The notes: a model not told the origin generated them from the sequence alone. Shown: positions 7,926 through 16,281, counted from the stretch's first letter. The stretch is 45,266 nucleotides of DNA from Domibacillus indicus (GCF_023715895.1 NZ_JAMBOO010000032.1:1-45266), one strand, 5' to 3'. Program-made: numbers and translations.

Positions 7926-8747
7926 ATGACAAGCAGGCCGCAATACACAACGTATGCTGCTTTAATCGTACTGGGAAGCATCGCGCTTCTTCCGATTTTT
8001 TGGATGGTCAGTGTGTCTTTCAGGGCCAACACTGAGGTATTCTCCATGCCTTTGTCGATTCTGCCGCAAAATTGGACGTTAGAGGCGTTCGGAAAAGTGT
8101 TTGAAAATGCAGAGCTGATGAAGCTGTTTATGAACAGCTATATGATCGCCCTGTCCGTCACGTTCGTTTGTCTTTTGTTCGCTGCGCTAGCGGGCTACGG
8201 ATTTTCCAGGTTTCAATTTAAAGGGAAGAGAGCAGCCATTACATACATTTTGGTGACACAAATGTTCCCGATGGTGCTTCTCGTCATCCCGTATTTTCTG
8301 TTTATTACCCGTGTTGGTCTTTACAACAGTTATTTTGCTCTTATTCTCGCCTATACATCGTTTGCGCTGCCGTTTTCCATTATGATGATGCGTGATTTTA
8401 TCACCACCATTCCATATGAACTGGACGAAGCGGCCAAAATCGACGGCTGCGGACCTTTCCGGACATTCTTTTATATTATTCTCCCGCCCAGCCTGCCAGG
8501 GTTAATTGCCACGGGTGTGTATACCTTTATCCTGGCCTGGAATGAATTTTTATTTGCGATCGTGCTCACGAATTCGATTAGTGTCCGACCGCTTACGATC
8601 GGGATCGGCATGTTAATTGGGGAATTTACAACCGAATGGAATGCACTGATGGCGCTATCCTTTATGGCCAGCGCACCGCTTATCGTTGTATTCCTTTTCG
8701 TTCAAAAGTATTTCCTGCAAGGTTTAACAGCTGGAAGTGTAAAGTAA
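7926..8747 (+). CDS. Carbohydrate ABC transporter permease, MalG/UgpE type
   Basis: A 273-residue CUT1 permease with six predicted membrane segments. The EAA motif is EAAKIDGCGPFRTFFYIILP (168-187). The C-terminus FLQGLTAGSVKG-like ending (here GLTAGSVK) is characteristic of MalG-type subunits. Start at 7926, one base after the previous stop, with AAAGGAGAG upstream. With the MalF-type partner it forms the translocation pore for the sugar bound by the lipoprotein. Last gene of the operon, followed by a strong terminator. Confidence 0.9.
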   Translation: MTSRPQYTTYAALIVLGSIALLPIFWMVSVSFRANTEVFSMPLSILPQNWTLEAFGKVFENAELMKLFMNSYMIALSVTFVCLLFAALAGYGFSRFQFKGKRAAITYILVTQMFPMVLLVIPYFLFITRVGLYNSYFALILAYTSFALPFSIMMMRDFITTIPYELDEAAKIDGCGPFRTFFYIILPPSLPGLIATGVYTFILAWNEFLFAIVLTNSISVRPLTIGIGMLIGEFTTEWNALMALSFMASAPLIVVFLFVQKYFLQGLTAGSVK

Positions 8748-8775
8748 GTGAATGACTTATCATCTTTATAAAAGG

Positions 8776-8815
8776 AAGAACTGGGTGTTTAGAGAAACAT
8801 CCCAGTTCTTTTTTT
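8776..8815 (+). terminator. Terminator of the sugar operon
   Basis: AAGAACTGGG and CCCAGTTCTT form a perfect 10-bp stem followed by a T run. Confidence 0.9.
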
Positions 8816-9117
8816 GTTGGTTTGAGCTATGGATAAATGGAAAGTGATGATTCGAATATGCTGAATGCTTTATGCCTATTTGAATAGCCTTGCCGTCGTA
8901 GTAGACAGGGGTGTCACAATTTGTCGATAGAAAAATGTGGATTTTTTTAGAATTTGTAGGATAATAGGCTTATAGGTTGTCTCGATATCAAACTAAATGC
9001 TACAGCGTTTCAAGCGGGTTTTATAAGAAGCAATAATTGGATTTTTAGATTCAAAAAAAAGTTTCAATGACCTTACTTTCTCATAAAAGGCCATCCATCT
9101 CATTTTTCGCTTATTTC
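8816..9117 (+). other. Non-coding gap with a weak Spo0A-box-like promoter
   Basis: No convincing gene. TTTGTCGATA (8920-8929) resembles a Spo0A box, with GATAAT at 8960-8965; the 40-base offset resembles the better examples near 2.37 and 11.09 kb. No gene clearly follows within a short distance, so this remains weak. Confidence 0.25.
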
Positions 9118-9146
9118 GTTCTTTATAAAGAACTATTTTGCTATAA
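9118..9146 (+). promoter_or_regulatory. Predicted SinR operator overlapping a promoter
   Basis: GTTCTTTATAAAGAAC (9118-9133) is a perfect palindrome made of two GTTCTTT half sites with a 2-base centre. This matches the GTTCTYT SinR consensus and the inverted-repeat geometry known for SinR. TATAAT (9141-9146) lies eight bases downstream, so bound protein would cover the -35 region. SinR-like proteins are encoded at 28.7 and 32.7 kb. Confidence 0.5.
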
Positions 9147-9396
9147 TAAAAGCACGCTACAGAACAAAAGGCTGAAAGGTGCTTCTGCTTGCAGAGGAAA
9201 GGGAGAAATGAGGGCCTCAGAAAACTGGATCAGCAGTGGGAAAGGGATGTAACTAAAGTTATCACATTTTGTATGTATTTGACTGGTTTATTTACTTTTT
9301 TTGTTCGTTAACTATGATAAAAGTACTATATTTCCGTATACTTTTAAACATGTACAATTAATACATTTTTCATTCAAAGAAAGTAGAGGGATAGCG
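9147..9396 (+). other. Long leader between predicted SinR operator and first rok gene
   Basis: About 245 bases. AAGCAC (near 9150) can pair with GGTGCTT (near 9178), giving a loose stem. A 14-codon frame MRASENWISSGKGM (9208-9252) follows a purine-rich AGAGGAAAGGGAG; it could be a leader peptide or chance. A second promoter nearer the gene is possible. Confidence 0.25.
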
Positions 9397-9801
9397 ATGA
9401 AAGCAGTGTTTGGAGAACGGGAAGCGATTCAGAATCGGCTTCATCAAATTGACCAAACAGAAAGGGAGATTAGACGCCATTTTGACCAGGAACGAAAGCA
9501 ATTGGAACTCAGGCTGGCGATGATGGAGCTGCCGAATGCCAGAAAGAGAGCCGGCAGTGTAAAAGAACGGCGGCGGTCAGCGTATGTAGAATATTTGCAG
9601 GAAGTGATTGTGGCGTATTTAAAAGAGGAAAAGCGTCCTGTCCGCGGCTTTGCGGTTCAGCAGTTTGTGAAGGATCAGACCGGCCACCATATTGGCAATA
9701 TGAGTGCCTTTATGAATGCGCTGATGCCAAAACATGAAGAAGTCCGCAAGCTCGGGCGCGGTATGTATGTATACGAGAAAAAAGTACTGTCGCACGTGTA
9801 A
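9397..9801 (+). CDS. rok: Rok-like nucleoid-associated transcriptional repressor, short form (paralog 1)
   Basis: A 134-residue protein resembling Bacillus subtilis Rok at both ends. The N-terminal coiled-coil FGEREAIQNRLHQIDQ...ERKQLELRL (about 5-45) matches Rok's oligomerisation region (FNEREALRLRLEQLNE). The C-terminal winged-helix-like domain has YLKEEKRPVRGFAVQQFV, IGNMSAFMNALM and KLGRGMYVYE (about 74-127), equivalent to Rok's IPNMTTFMQSLI and RGQYILE. Rok silences AT-rich, often foreign, DNA and represses comK. This version lacks most of the long neutral linker of the 191-residue B. subtilis protein, as in plasmid-borne sRok. The ATG at 9397 has TAGAGGGAT upstream. A paralog follows about 200 bases later. 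Confidence 0.75.
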   Translation: MKAVFGEREAIQNRLHQIDQTEREIRRHFDQERKQLELRLAMMELPNARKRAGSVKERRRSAYVEYLQEVIVAYLKEEKRPVRGFAVQQFVKDQTGHHIGNMSAFMNALMPKHEEVRKLGRGMYVYEKKVLSHV

Positions 9802-9998
9802 GATAAACAAAAGTAATGGTTTAAATGGAGAGAAAGCACACAAAATGAGTTCTTATAGTTGAGAAATAATGCAAAGAAATTTATTGTTTTTTAGCAACTT
9901 GAATAGACCAAAAGTTACTCATTTTTAATATAACATGGAATGATTTGAAACGTTAGAAAGTGCCATCTGTCACTTCCTAGGAGGGAACGGGATCCATT

Positions 9999-10391
9999 TT
10001 GAGAGGAAGATTTACTGAACAACAAGCAATTAAAACGAGATTAAGCCAAATTGGTCAAGCGGAAGCACAGATGCTGGAAGCACTCGAGGAAGAGCGGGAC
10101 CTGCTTTTAAAAAGACTGCACGAGCTGGAAAACGGTGAAGGCAGGGAGAAGGAGCATGCCGTAAGCCGCCGCCCGAGAGAAAATGTACATGAGCTGCGCG
10201 AGGTGACCGTTGCCTATTTAAAAGAACGAAAGGAACCGGTTCGTGCAGTTGAAATTCAAGAGTTTGTCGAACAAGCAACCGGAAAGCGCATTTCAAACAT
10301 GAGTTCCTTTATGAAAGTATTAGAGCCCGAGTATGACCGTGTTGTACGGCTGGGCCGCGGCTTATATATTTATGAGTATGGAGTAAAATAA
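9999..10391 (+). CDS. rok: Rok-like nucleoid-associated transcriptional repressor, short form (paralog 2)
   Basis: A 130-residue tandem paralog of the preceding gene: FTEQQAIKTRLSQIGQAE (5-22) in the coiled coil, then VAYLKERKEPVRAVEIQEFV, ISNMSSFMKVLEP and RLGRGLYIYE (about 71-126). The linker between the domains is charged and different from paralog 1, while the C-terminal domain is well kept, as expected if both bind DNA. No ATG exists: the start is probably TTG at 9999 (or ATT at 9996), after AGGAGGG at 9979-9985. Such a weak start may keep the level low. A strong bidirectional terminator follows. Confidence 0.75.
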   Translation: MRGRFTEQQAIKTRLSQIGQAEAQMLEALEEERDLLLKRLHELENGEGREKEHAVSRRPRENVHELREVTVAYLKERKEPVRAVEIQEFVEQATGKRISNMSSFMKVLEPEYDRVVRLGRGLYIYEYGVK

Positions 10392-10392
10392 G

Positions 10393-10424
10393 AAAAAGCC
10401 GCCTCTAGATGAGGCGGCTTTTTT
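10393..10424. terminator. Bidirectional terminator
   Basis: AAAAAGCCGCCTC and GAGGCGGCTTTTT form a perfect stem with A and T runs on both sides. It serves the rok pair and the convergent kinase remnant. Confidence 0.9.
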
Positions 10425-10740
10425 CGTGCTGGGCATCCAGCGGAATCGAGATCGTGACATGGGTGCCATGGTCCAGCTGGCTTTTCACTCCAATAGCCCA
10501 GCTGTGCTGCTGCATGATTTTGAAAGTAAGCATCAGCTCGAGGCCGATACCTTTTTCTTTATTGGAATAAAACGGCTCGCCAAGCTTTGGAAGCCGCTCT
10601 TCAGCAATACCTACCCCTTCATCGATCACTTCGATACAAATCGTGCTGTCCTGTTTTTTTAAATGAATGGACAGAAGCCCTCCTGCCGGCATTGACCCAA
10701 TTCCGTTATGAAGAGTGTTAAACAGCGCTTTTTTAATAAC
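10405..10740 (-). pseudogene. Decayed sporulation-type sensor histidine kinase, ATPase-domain remnant
   Basis: Minus-strand translation shows only the C-terminal ATP-binding part of a histidine kinase: N box ALFNTLHNGIGSMPAGG, G1 box DEGVGI, then LGEPFYSNKEKGIGLELM and a final GTHVTISIPL. The pattern matches sporulation-kinase-like enzymes (KinA/KinE type: GEPFYTTKEKGTGLGL). No dimerisation domain with a phospho-acceptor His is found upstream. The frame meets a stop at 10756-10758, and the sequence beyond is AT-rich and unrelated. The G2 box is altered (GIGLEL instead of GTGLGL) and the N-box Glu is Gly, showing decay. ATG at 10692 could start a 95-residue protein, but it would begin inside the domain. 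Truncated pseudogene. Confidence 0.75.
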
Positions 10741-11083
10741 TAGCAGAATGGGCTGTTATAGATATATAGCATTAAGCCTTCAATTAATGGAACTAGTGCT
10801 AATTACACCCTTCGTTAAGAAAATAGACTGTTTATTATTTCCTTTTTGGATATGTACCTTTTTTGTTTATATTTTTTCGTTCCTTTCTATAAGCGGGTTC
10901 TGAAATTCCTATTCCGGTGAAATCCTATATCTACAGTGTGTGTAGTGTATTCATCGCACGGCGGCAGAAAATTAAATTACTTTAAATGAATATCATTCAA
11001 AATATAAGAGATTTTTTGGCGGTATAGGTCAAAAGTGTGTTTTTGGAAAGGACACAAAAAACCTTATAACGACGCGGTTTGTT
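10741..11083. other. Non-coding AT-rich gap next to the kinase remnant
   Basis: No supported gene. A hydrophobic open frame on the plus strand (about 10715-10903) lacks a ribosome binding site and overlaps the remnant. The abrupt loss of kinase homology suggests a deletion or replacement here, but no IS end or target duplication is visible. Confidence 0.4.
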
Positions 11084-11135
11084 GGAATTTGTCGAACGAA
11101 TATACCTATATTATCAGGGTTTTTTGCTTTATAAT
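11084..11135 (+). promoter_or_regulatory. Putative Spo0A-box promoter of the first c-di-GMP riboswitch transcript
   Basis: GGAATTTGTCGAACGAATA (11084-11102) is identical to 2362-2380. Its TTTGTCGAAC box starts 42 bases before TATAAT (11130-11135); the other copy has 41. There is no good -35 hexamer. Confidence 0.5.
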
Positions 11136-11154
11136 AAAGACACCACGAACATTG

Positions 11155-11236
11155 TGCGAAAGGGCAAAATCGCTGAAAAGCGATGACGCAAAACTATAGG
11201 GGCTAAAGGGAATCCATGCCAGCCAGTTGTCGAATA
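11155..11236 (+). promoter_or_regulatory. Cyclic-di-GMP-I (GEMM-I) riboswitch
   Basis: Conserved GEMM-I blocks occur in order: AGGGCAAAA, a short hairpin TCGCTGAAAAGCGA whose GAAA loop is the tetraloop of P2, GACGCAAAACTATAGGGGC, CTAAAGGG, then ATGCCAGCCAGTTG. It lies about 37 bases before the start of a 42-residue ORF. No long terminator lies between aptamer and ORF, so control is more likely at translation. Direction of control is not evident. Binding of c-di-GMP is known for the class, not tested here. Confidence 0.88.
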
Positions 11237-11272
11237 CGGTCTCGGACACTCATCTAAAGGAGGGCATCTATT

Positions 11273-11401
11273 ATGCCGTTATACAGTATGAAGGAGATCT
11301 GGACGCCGCTAAAATGGGTAGGCATCAAATTCTTTAAAACACTGGATGAAGGAAGCTTCTATATGAAGGTCGGAAGCCGTCCAAGAAAAAGAATCAACTA
11401 A
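11273..11401 (+). CDS. c-di-GMP-riboswitch-controlled small basic protein, 42 residues
   Basis: ATG at 11273 is preceded by AAAGGAGGG with eight-base spacing. The product starts MPLYSMKEIWTPLKW, continues with VGIKFFKTLDEGSFYMKVG and ends SRPRKRIN. It has three aromatic/hydrophobic clusters, no clear membrane helix and a strongly basic tail. I know no family for it. Its position directly behind a c-di-GMP-I aptamer makes it the probable regulated product. It is convergent with a chemoreceptor gene and shares its terminator. An RNA-, phosphate- or protein-binding role would be a guess. The excellent ribosome binding site and riboswitch context are the main support. Confidence 0.7.
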   Translation: MPLYSMKEIWTPLKWVGIKFFKTLDEGSFYMKVGSRPRKRIN

Positions 11402-11476
11402 CCGGCAGGCGTTGACGGCTAAGAGAGTTAGTTAGCCACGAAAACGTAGAATGGGTCATGAAAACAAGAAAATGGT

Positions 11477-11516
11477 CAAGAAAAAACCGCCCCGGCATAC
11501 AGGGCGGTTTTTCTTG
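11477..11516. terminator. Bidirectional terminator
   Basis: CAAGAAAAAACCGCCC pairs with GGGCGGTTTTTCTTG; it ends both the small-protein transcript and the convergent chemoreceptor gene. Confidence 0.9.
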
Positions 11517-13571
11517 TTACACTTTAAAGGTACTCGTTAGAGCTTGCAGCTCTTCGGCCATGGAAGCAAGGGATGCGGAAGACGATGAAATCTCCTGCAT
11601 CGCGGCCATTTGGTCTTCAGTTGAAGAAGAGACCTGCTGGGTGCTGGCGGCCGTTTCATGCGAATGGGAGGTTACCAGGCGAATGACTTCTTGAACCTGC
11701 TCGGTGCCCGACTGAAGCTGTTTCACAGAGGCGGAGACCGCTTCGATATGGTCCGATACTTCCCGGGCCGCTGTGTGAATGCTTTGAAAAGACTCACCGG
11801 AATGATGAACGGATTCGATGCCTGCCGCGACTTCGCCGATCACTCGTTTCATCGATTGAACCGAGCGGGTGATCTCAGACTGGGTAGCGGCAATCAGCCC
11901 ATTGATCCGGGCAGCCGATTCGGATGACTGCTCGGCTAACGTCCGCACTTCTTCGGCGACAACCGCGAAGCCTTTGCCGTGCTCGCCGGCCCGGGCCGCT
12001 TCAATCGCTGCATTTAGTGCTAGCATGTTCGTCTGGCCGGCAATGGTTGTAATAACCTCTGTGAACGTGCCAATTTCCCGTGAGCGCCTGCCGAGCTCTT
12101 CAATCACAGAAGCCGTTTCATGTACGGTTTCCTGGATCGTATTCATCTGGGTAACCGCTGTTTGAATCGACATGCTTCCTTCTTCAGACTTAGCCAGGGA
12201 CTCGCCGGCGCTCAGCAGCATTTGTCCGGAGCGTTCGGCGATTTTCCCTACGCCGGCTGACATGTCTTTAACTGTCCGCGACATATCCTCAACGCTTTGC
12301 CGCTGCTCATCGGCAGTTGCTGCTACACTCGCAACTGTTGAGAAAATTTGTTCAGACGCGCTACTCATTTCCTCGGCGTTTGCCGTCAGCTCCTCGGAGG
12401 AAGCCGCTACTTGCTCGGTATGTGTAGAGATCTGGGTAATCACATGGCGCAGCTGCCCGGTCATTTTGCTGAATGCAGCGGACAGGCGCCCGATTTCATC
12501 CTCACTGTACAGAACCGTGCCTTTTGTCCGTAAATCTCCTGCGGCAATTCTTTCAGATTGATCCGCCATATCGCGGAGCGGCTGTAACGTCCGTTTCACG
12601 AGCCAGATGAAAACGGCAGAAAACAGTGAAGCAACTAAAAGAGTGCTGACGATCGATTGAACAATATTATCCCTCAGCGACTGCTCGACTTCACTGAGCG
12701 TTTTTTGGGCTATAGAAGCATTGGCGAAATAAGGAACGGTATCGATTTGTGCAGACAGCACGTAAACGGCTTTTCCATTTTTCATCACAGGATAAAAAAT
12801 ATCCGCTTTTTGCTGGTTCACATGCATCTGCGGCTTTCCGCTTTTCAGCACGGCTCCAATATTGTCGTTTTGGATGATGTCTCCTTGTTTCCAAAGCGGT
12901 TTTTCCCCCTCTGCCGTATTTCCTGTTAAAACAAGCCCGTCCGGACTGAGCATGTAAATGCCTTTTATCCCATTTCCTTTATGAATATAGGTTTTTAAGG
13001 ATGACTCAAAAATATCGGCATTCATTGCGGCTTCGAGTACGCCACGTCCATCCGCTCTTGGAACAATCATAAACTTAAAGATTTCCATTGTTTCTTGCTT
13101 TAAAATAAGCGGCTCCGCAATAACCGGCGTTTTTCCGTCGAGAACCGAGCGGTAGGCTTCGTTAAACGAAAATAAATTCAGCCCGAGTGAAGCTTCCTCC
13201 GTAGATTGCGTAAACACGCCCTGCCGGTTCGCCAGGTAAAGATCCGTCATGCCGGTTTGTTTGGCTATTGCTTCAAGATCCGCGTTTGTCAGCTGGCGTG
13301 CAGTATCTATCTGCTGAAGGGTATAGGCCGCGTTTAACATCGTTTTATCCACCTGTTCTTCAAGCGAGACAAGATGGTTTGAAATATTGGCCGTTAATTC
13401 GGTCAGTTCTTCTTCAACACTTTTTTGGGCGTTTTCATTCATGTGTACAGCGGCGGCATTCATTTCTTTTTTCAAGGACCGGGATTCGATCCATTGAAGG
13501 AAACTGGAACACGCGAGAAGTAAAACAATCAGCACAACAAGCAAACTAATAATCTTTCTTTGAATGGACAA
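11517..13571 (-). CDS. Methyl-accepting chemotaxis protein
   Basis: A 684-residue transmembrane chemoreceptor. Order: membrane segment (about 7-22), extracellular sensor of about 270 residues with Cache-like features ([20 protein letters not shown]), second membrane segment (about 299-318), HAMP ([20 protein letters not shown]), then the coiled-coil signalling domain. The hairpin tip is intact with [20 protein letters not shown] followed by [15 protein letters not shown]. It would signal through CheW/CheA to flagella; the ligand is unknown. The start is TTG at 13571 with AGAAGG eight bases upstream. A SigmaD-like promoter lies upstream, in keeping with flagellar-regulon control. Confidence 0.93.
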   Translation of the reverse strand: MSIQRKIISLLVVLIVLLLACSSFLQWIESRSLKKEMNAAAVHMNENAQKSVEEELTELTANISNHLVSLEEQVDKTMLNAAYTLQQIDTARQLTNADLEAIAKQTGMTDLYLANRQGVFTQSTEEASLGLNLFSFNEAYRSVLDGKTPVIAEPLILKQETMEIFKFMIVPRADGRGVLEAAMNADIFESSLKTYIHKGNGIKGIYMLSPDGLVLTGNTAEGEKPLWKQGDIIQNDNIGAVLKSGKPQMHVNQQKADIFYPVMKNGKAVYVLSAQIDTVPYFANASIAQKTLSEVEQSLRDNIVQSIVSTLLVASLFSAVFIWLVKRTLQPLRDMADQSERIAAGDLRTKGTVLYSEDEIGRLSAAFSKMTGQLRHVITQISTHTEQVAASSEELTANAEEMSSASEQIFSTVASVAATADEQRQSVEDMSRTVKDMSAGVGKIAERSGQMLLSAGESLAKSEEGSMSIQTAVTQMNTIQETVHETASVIEELGRRSREIGTFTEVITTIAGQTNMLALNAAIEAARAGEHGKGFAVVAEEVRTLAEQSSESAARINGLIAATQSEITRSVQSMKRVIGEVAAGIESVHHSGESFQSIHTAAREVSDHIEAVSASVKQLQSGTEQVQEVIRLVTSHSHETAASTQQVSSSTEDQMAAMQEISSSSASLASMAEELQALTSTFKV

Positions 13572-13599
13572 ACATGAAACCTTCTTTCTAAAAATGTAT

Positions 13600-13625
13600 G
13601 TATAGGCAAAATGACCCTCATTTTA
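13600..13625 (-). promoter_or_regulatory. SigmaD-like promoter of the chemoreceptor gene
   Basis: On the minus strand TAAA (13625-13622) is followed after 14 bases by GCCTATAC (13607-13600), six of eight matches to the SigmaD -10 GCCGATAT. Location and gene function agree with SigmaD. Confidence 0.4.
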
Positions 13626-13790
13626 CCTTGAAATTGAGACATGCCTTTAAAATAATAGTTGAATTTTCCTGGTCAAGCAATACTTTCTTTTGAGTTTCTC
13701 TTTTTTAACTTTTTACATTCTCTTCTAGAAGACCGCTATTCTCTTAATCTGCTTATGCTATACTAGTTTCAAAAAGCAGGGAGGTTTTCC

Positions 13791-16145
13791 ATGAAAAGGG
13801 TAAGAGCAGGACTGCTCGCACTGATGCTGCTGTTTCCAACGTGGGCACAGGCGGCAGTTACAGATGAGTTTGATGTTTCGAATGGGGTAACGTACACCGA
13901 AATTGTAGAGGAAGGAACTGTTCCTCAGTCGGTCCGCGTAATGGAAATCGACACGACAGACCCGTATACAAAAGTTGAGGCGGGGGCGCCGAATCCGCTT
14001 AATAAGCTGGTGCAGACGTCCAAGCAGGCACTTGCGGCAAGCGGGGAAGGGCATGAAGTAATCGGGGCGATTAACGGTTCGTTTTTTAACCGGGAGCCGA
14101 TGCCGCTTTATTTTGTCGCGATCGACAATTACTTGGTGAATGGCGGCATGATTGAAACGAGCAAAGATGAGTTTGTCAGCGAGAAAATCGCCTTTGGTAT
14201 CAACAAAGAAGGAAAAGGCCAGATTGACTCTTATTCTACGACTTTTACATACGCGCACAATGGAACGACCGGAACGATGGCGGGCCATAACGGGCAGCGC
14301 TATCCAGATACGACGATGGTGTATACACCTAATTTTTCATCCGGTGTAACGACGACCAATCCGTACGGTTATGAAGTCATCGTATCCGGAGCCGGTGACC
14401 CGTCGCTTCAGTTTGGCGGCACGTTAACCGGTAAAGTGACGGGCTTCCGCCCATACGGACAAACGGCAGGAGCAGTGATTCCGAAGGACGGCTTTGTCCT
14501 GTCCGCGCATGGAACCGAAACGGAAGCACTCCGCAGCATGAAAGTCGGTGATACCGTATCCGTGTCGGTCGATGTGGATGCGAAATGGCAGGGAGCCGAT
14601 TTTATGATAGGCAGCGGGCCGCTGCTTGTGAAAGACGGGAAAGTAGCGCTGACGATGAACCCGAACAGCCCGAAAGCACGCGAGCGAGCGCCGCGTACGG
14701 CTGTGGCCATTGATCAAACAGGCGAAAAAGTAGCGTTTATTACCGTCGATGGACGCCAGCCGGGCTACAGCACCGGTATGAGTTTATCAGAATTTGCGGC
14801 CTACATTCAGTCACTCGGCTATGATCGAGCGCTTAATATGGACGGCGGCGGTTCCACTACGATGCTGGCACGCGAGCCGGGTGATTTTACGGCAACGATT
14901 CAAAACAAGCCGTCTGACCCATGGGGTGAGCGGCCGGTATCAACCTTTTTAATGGCGATTACGACTGCGCCAAAGGGTGTGCCAACGACGATCAATGCGA
15001 GCTTGTCGTCGGATGCACCGCTTGCCGTTGGGGAAACGGTTGGCGTAAATATTCACTCGATTATGGATGAATACGGAAATCCGATTAAAGTGGAAAACGT
15101 GACGATTACCTCCGATCTGGGAACGGTATCCGGCACAACCTTTACCGCTGTTAAATCAGGTTCAGGTTTTATATCAGTCAAAAAAGGGACGGCTGAAGTG
15201 AAGCTGCCGGTCACCGTTAAAGCGGCGCCGGAAAATAAAGCGAGTTTGTTAGATTCATTTGAGAGCACAGGCTGGTCAGTTTCTCCTGTAAGTACGGTCT
15301 CTTATGACGGCAGCCGCTCCTTGAAAGTAGACAGTACGGTTCGGCCGGTTCAGCCGATCGCGCTGTCCGACAGTCCGTCCTTTGTCAGCCTGCGTGTATA
15401 CGGTCAGGCAGACGGGGCGGAAATAACCGGCACGTTCCTTGATGCAAAGGGAACGGCTCATCAAGCGTCTTTCGGAAGCGTAATATGGAACGGCTGGAAG
15501 AACGTGCGCGTACCGGTGCAGGCAGGCTGGACGAAGCTGTCCGCTCTTTCTTCCTCGAAGCCGGGCGTTTATGTGGATTCCTTAAAAGCGGTCTACGGCG
15601 CTTCGTACAAAGAAGAATTATTCCGCGATGTGCCGGTGGACTTCCGGGCGGAAAGTGATATTGCGTCACTTGTAGACCGGGCCGTCATCAGCGGCTTTCC
15701 GAACGGCACGTTTGGACCACAGGAAACCTTAACACGCGTGCAGGCGGCGATTATGCTGCAGCGTGCGATGAAGCTGCCGACAGATGGTGTAAAAGATCCA
15801 GGCTTTTCTGATGTGCCAAAGACGTATGCATTTTATGGAAGTATTGCTGCTGTCACACAGGCTGGCATTATGTTTGGCCGGACAGACGGCACGTTTGATG
15901 CACAGGCCAAGCTGACACGGGCCGAAATGGCTGCCGTTTTAGCACGGGCGCTTAAGCTTCCAGAAGCAGACCGGAATTATTTCCCGGACAATAATGCCGG
16001 CACCTTTGCATACAGCTCCGTGAATGCACTGGCTGCATCCGGTATTACGCAGGGATTCCCGGATGGCACGTTCCGGCCAGGGGAACCGATCAAGCGCGCT
16101 GATTTCAGCATTTTCTTGAATCGGGGACTGGAAAAAACAAATTAA
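13791..16145 (+). CDS. Secreted phosphodiester glycosidase (NAGPA) domain protein with three SLH domains
   Basis: A 784-residue exported protein. Signal peptide residues 1-21 end AQA. The NAGPA-type domain (about 45-395) includes VIGAINGSFFN, FMIGSGPLLVKDG, RTAVAIDQ and the signature NMDGGGSTTM (about 349-358). The family removes GlcNAc in phosphodiester linkage and in bacteria is tied to cell-wall glycopolymers. An Ig/Big-like segment (about 400-480) and a beta-sandwich (about 485-605) follow. Three SLH repeats (about 613-660, 677-725, 735-784) have FPNGTFGP, FGRTDGTF and FPDGTFRP motifs, for binding pyruvylated wall polymers. Extended -10 TGCTATACT and GGGAGG lie upstream of the ATG. Confidence 0.9.
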   Translation: MKRVRAGLLALMLLFPTWAQAAVTDEFDVSNGVTYTEIVEEGTVPQSVRVMEIDTTDPYTKVEAGAPNPLNKLVQTSKQALAASGEGHEVIGAINGSFFNREPMPLYFVAIDNYLVNGGMIETSKDEFVSEKIAFGINKEGKGQIDSYSTTFTYAHNGTTGTMAGHNGQRYPDTTMVYTPNFSSGVTTTNPYGYEVIVSGAGDPSLQFGGTLTGKVTGFRPYGQTAGAVIPKDGFVLSAHGTETEALRSMKVGDTVSVSVDVDAKWQGADFMIGSGPLLVKDGKVALTMNPNSPKARERAPRTAVAIDQTGEKVAFITVDGRQPGYSTGMSLSEFAAYIQSLGYDRALNMDGGGSTTMLAREPGDFTATIQNKPSDPWGERPVSTFLMAITTAPKGVPTTINASLSSDAPLAVGETVGVNIHSIMDEYGNPIKVENVTITSDLGTVSGTTFTAVKSGSGFISVKKGTAEVKLPVTVKAAPENKASLLDSFESTGWSVSPVSTVSYDGSRSLKVDSTVRPVQPIALSDSPSFVSLRVYGQADGAEITGTFLDAKGTAHQASFGSVIWNGWKNVRVPVQAGWTKLSALSSSKPGVYVDSLKAVYGASYKEELFRDVPVDFRAESDIASLVDRAVISGFPNGTFGPQETLTRVQAAIMLQRAMKLPTDGVKDPGFSDVPKTYAFYGSIAAVTQAGIMFGRTDGTFDAQAKLTRAEMAAVLARALKLPEADRNYFPDNNAGTFAYSSVNALAASGITQGFPDGTFRPGEPIKRADFSIFLNRGLEKTN

Positions 16146-16153
16146 CATTGTGC

Positions 16154-16263
16154 TGGGCCGGAATCTTTTATTTTGGGCCGGTATATCGGACGCTTCGGCC
16201 GGAAAATACTTTTTCCGGCCCAGGCGAAGCAGATTCCGGCCCAAATTTAATAATTCCGGCCCA
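16154..16263. repeat. Cluster of six short GGCCGG repeats in inverted arrangement
   Basis: Three copies of a TGGGCCGGAA-like unit (16154, 16174 and 16194) are followed by three reverse-complement TTCCGGCCCA-like units (about 16212, 16234 and 16254). The central pair makes a hairpin, GGCCGGAAAA/TTTTTCCGGCC, and GGGCCGGAATC (16155-16165) matches GATTCCGGCCC (16233-16243) exactly. A second cluster is at 19405-19472. Confidence 0.8.
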
Positions 16264-16281
16264 GGAAGCGGCTTATCATTT

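Noticed and set aside
3679-8747. Missing ATPase taken as a broken transporter
   Set aside because: CUT1 sugar importers in Bacillus commonly lack their own ATPase and share one encoded elsewhere; both permeases and the binding protein are intact.
9067-9252. A 61-codon frame across the predicted SinR operator and promoter
   Set aside because: It runs through the promoter and operator and has no ribosome binding site at its start; only its last 14 codons, from 9208, have a purine-rich site.
9147-9396. Possible T-box or other known riboswitch in the leader before the first rok gene
   Set aside because: No T-box sequence, no specifier arrangement and no terminator/antiterminator pair; only a loose stem is visible.
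10715-10903. Hydrophobic plus-strand open frame of 62 codons
   Set aside because: No ribosome binding site, overlaps the kinase remnant on the other strand, and its hydrophobicity follows from T-rich sequence.
11658-12561. Several open frames antisense to the chemoreceptor gene
   Set aside because: They mirror the codon pattern of the MCP coiled coil on the other strand and show no family motifs or initiation sites.
16154-16263. Possible CRISPR array from regularly placed GGCCGG units
   Set aside because: Units are about 10 bases, switch orientation midway, and spacers are 10-20 bases; no cas genes are present.
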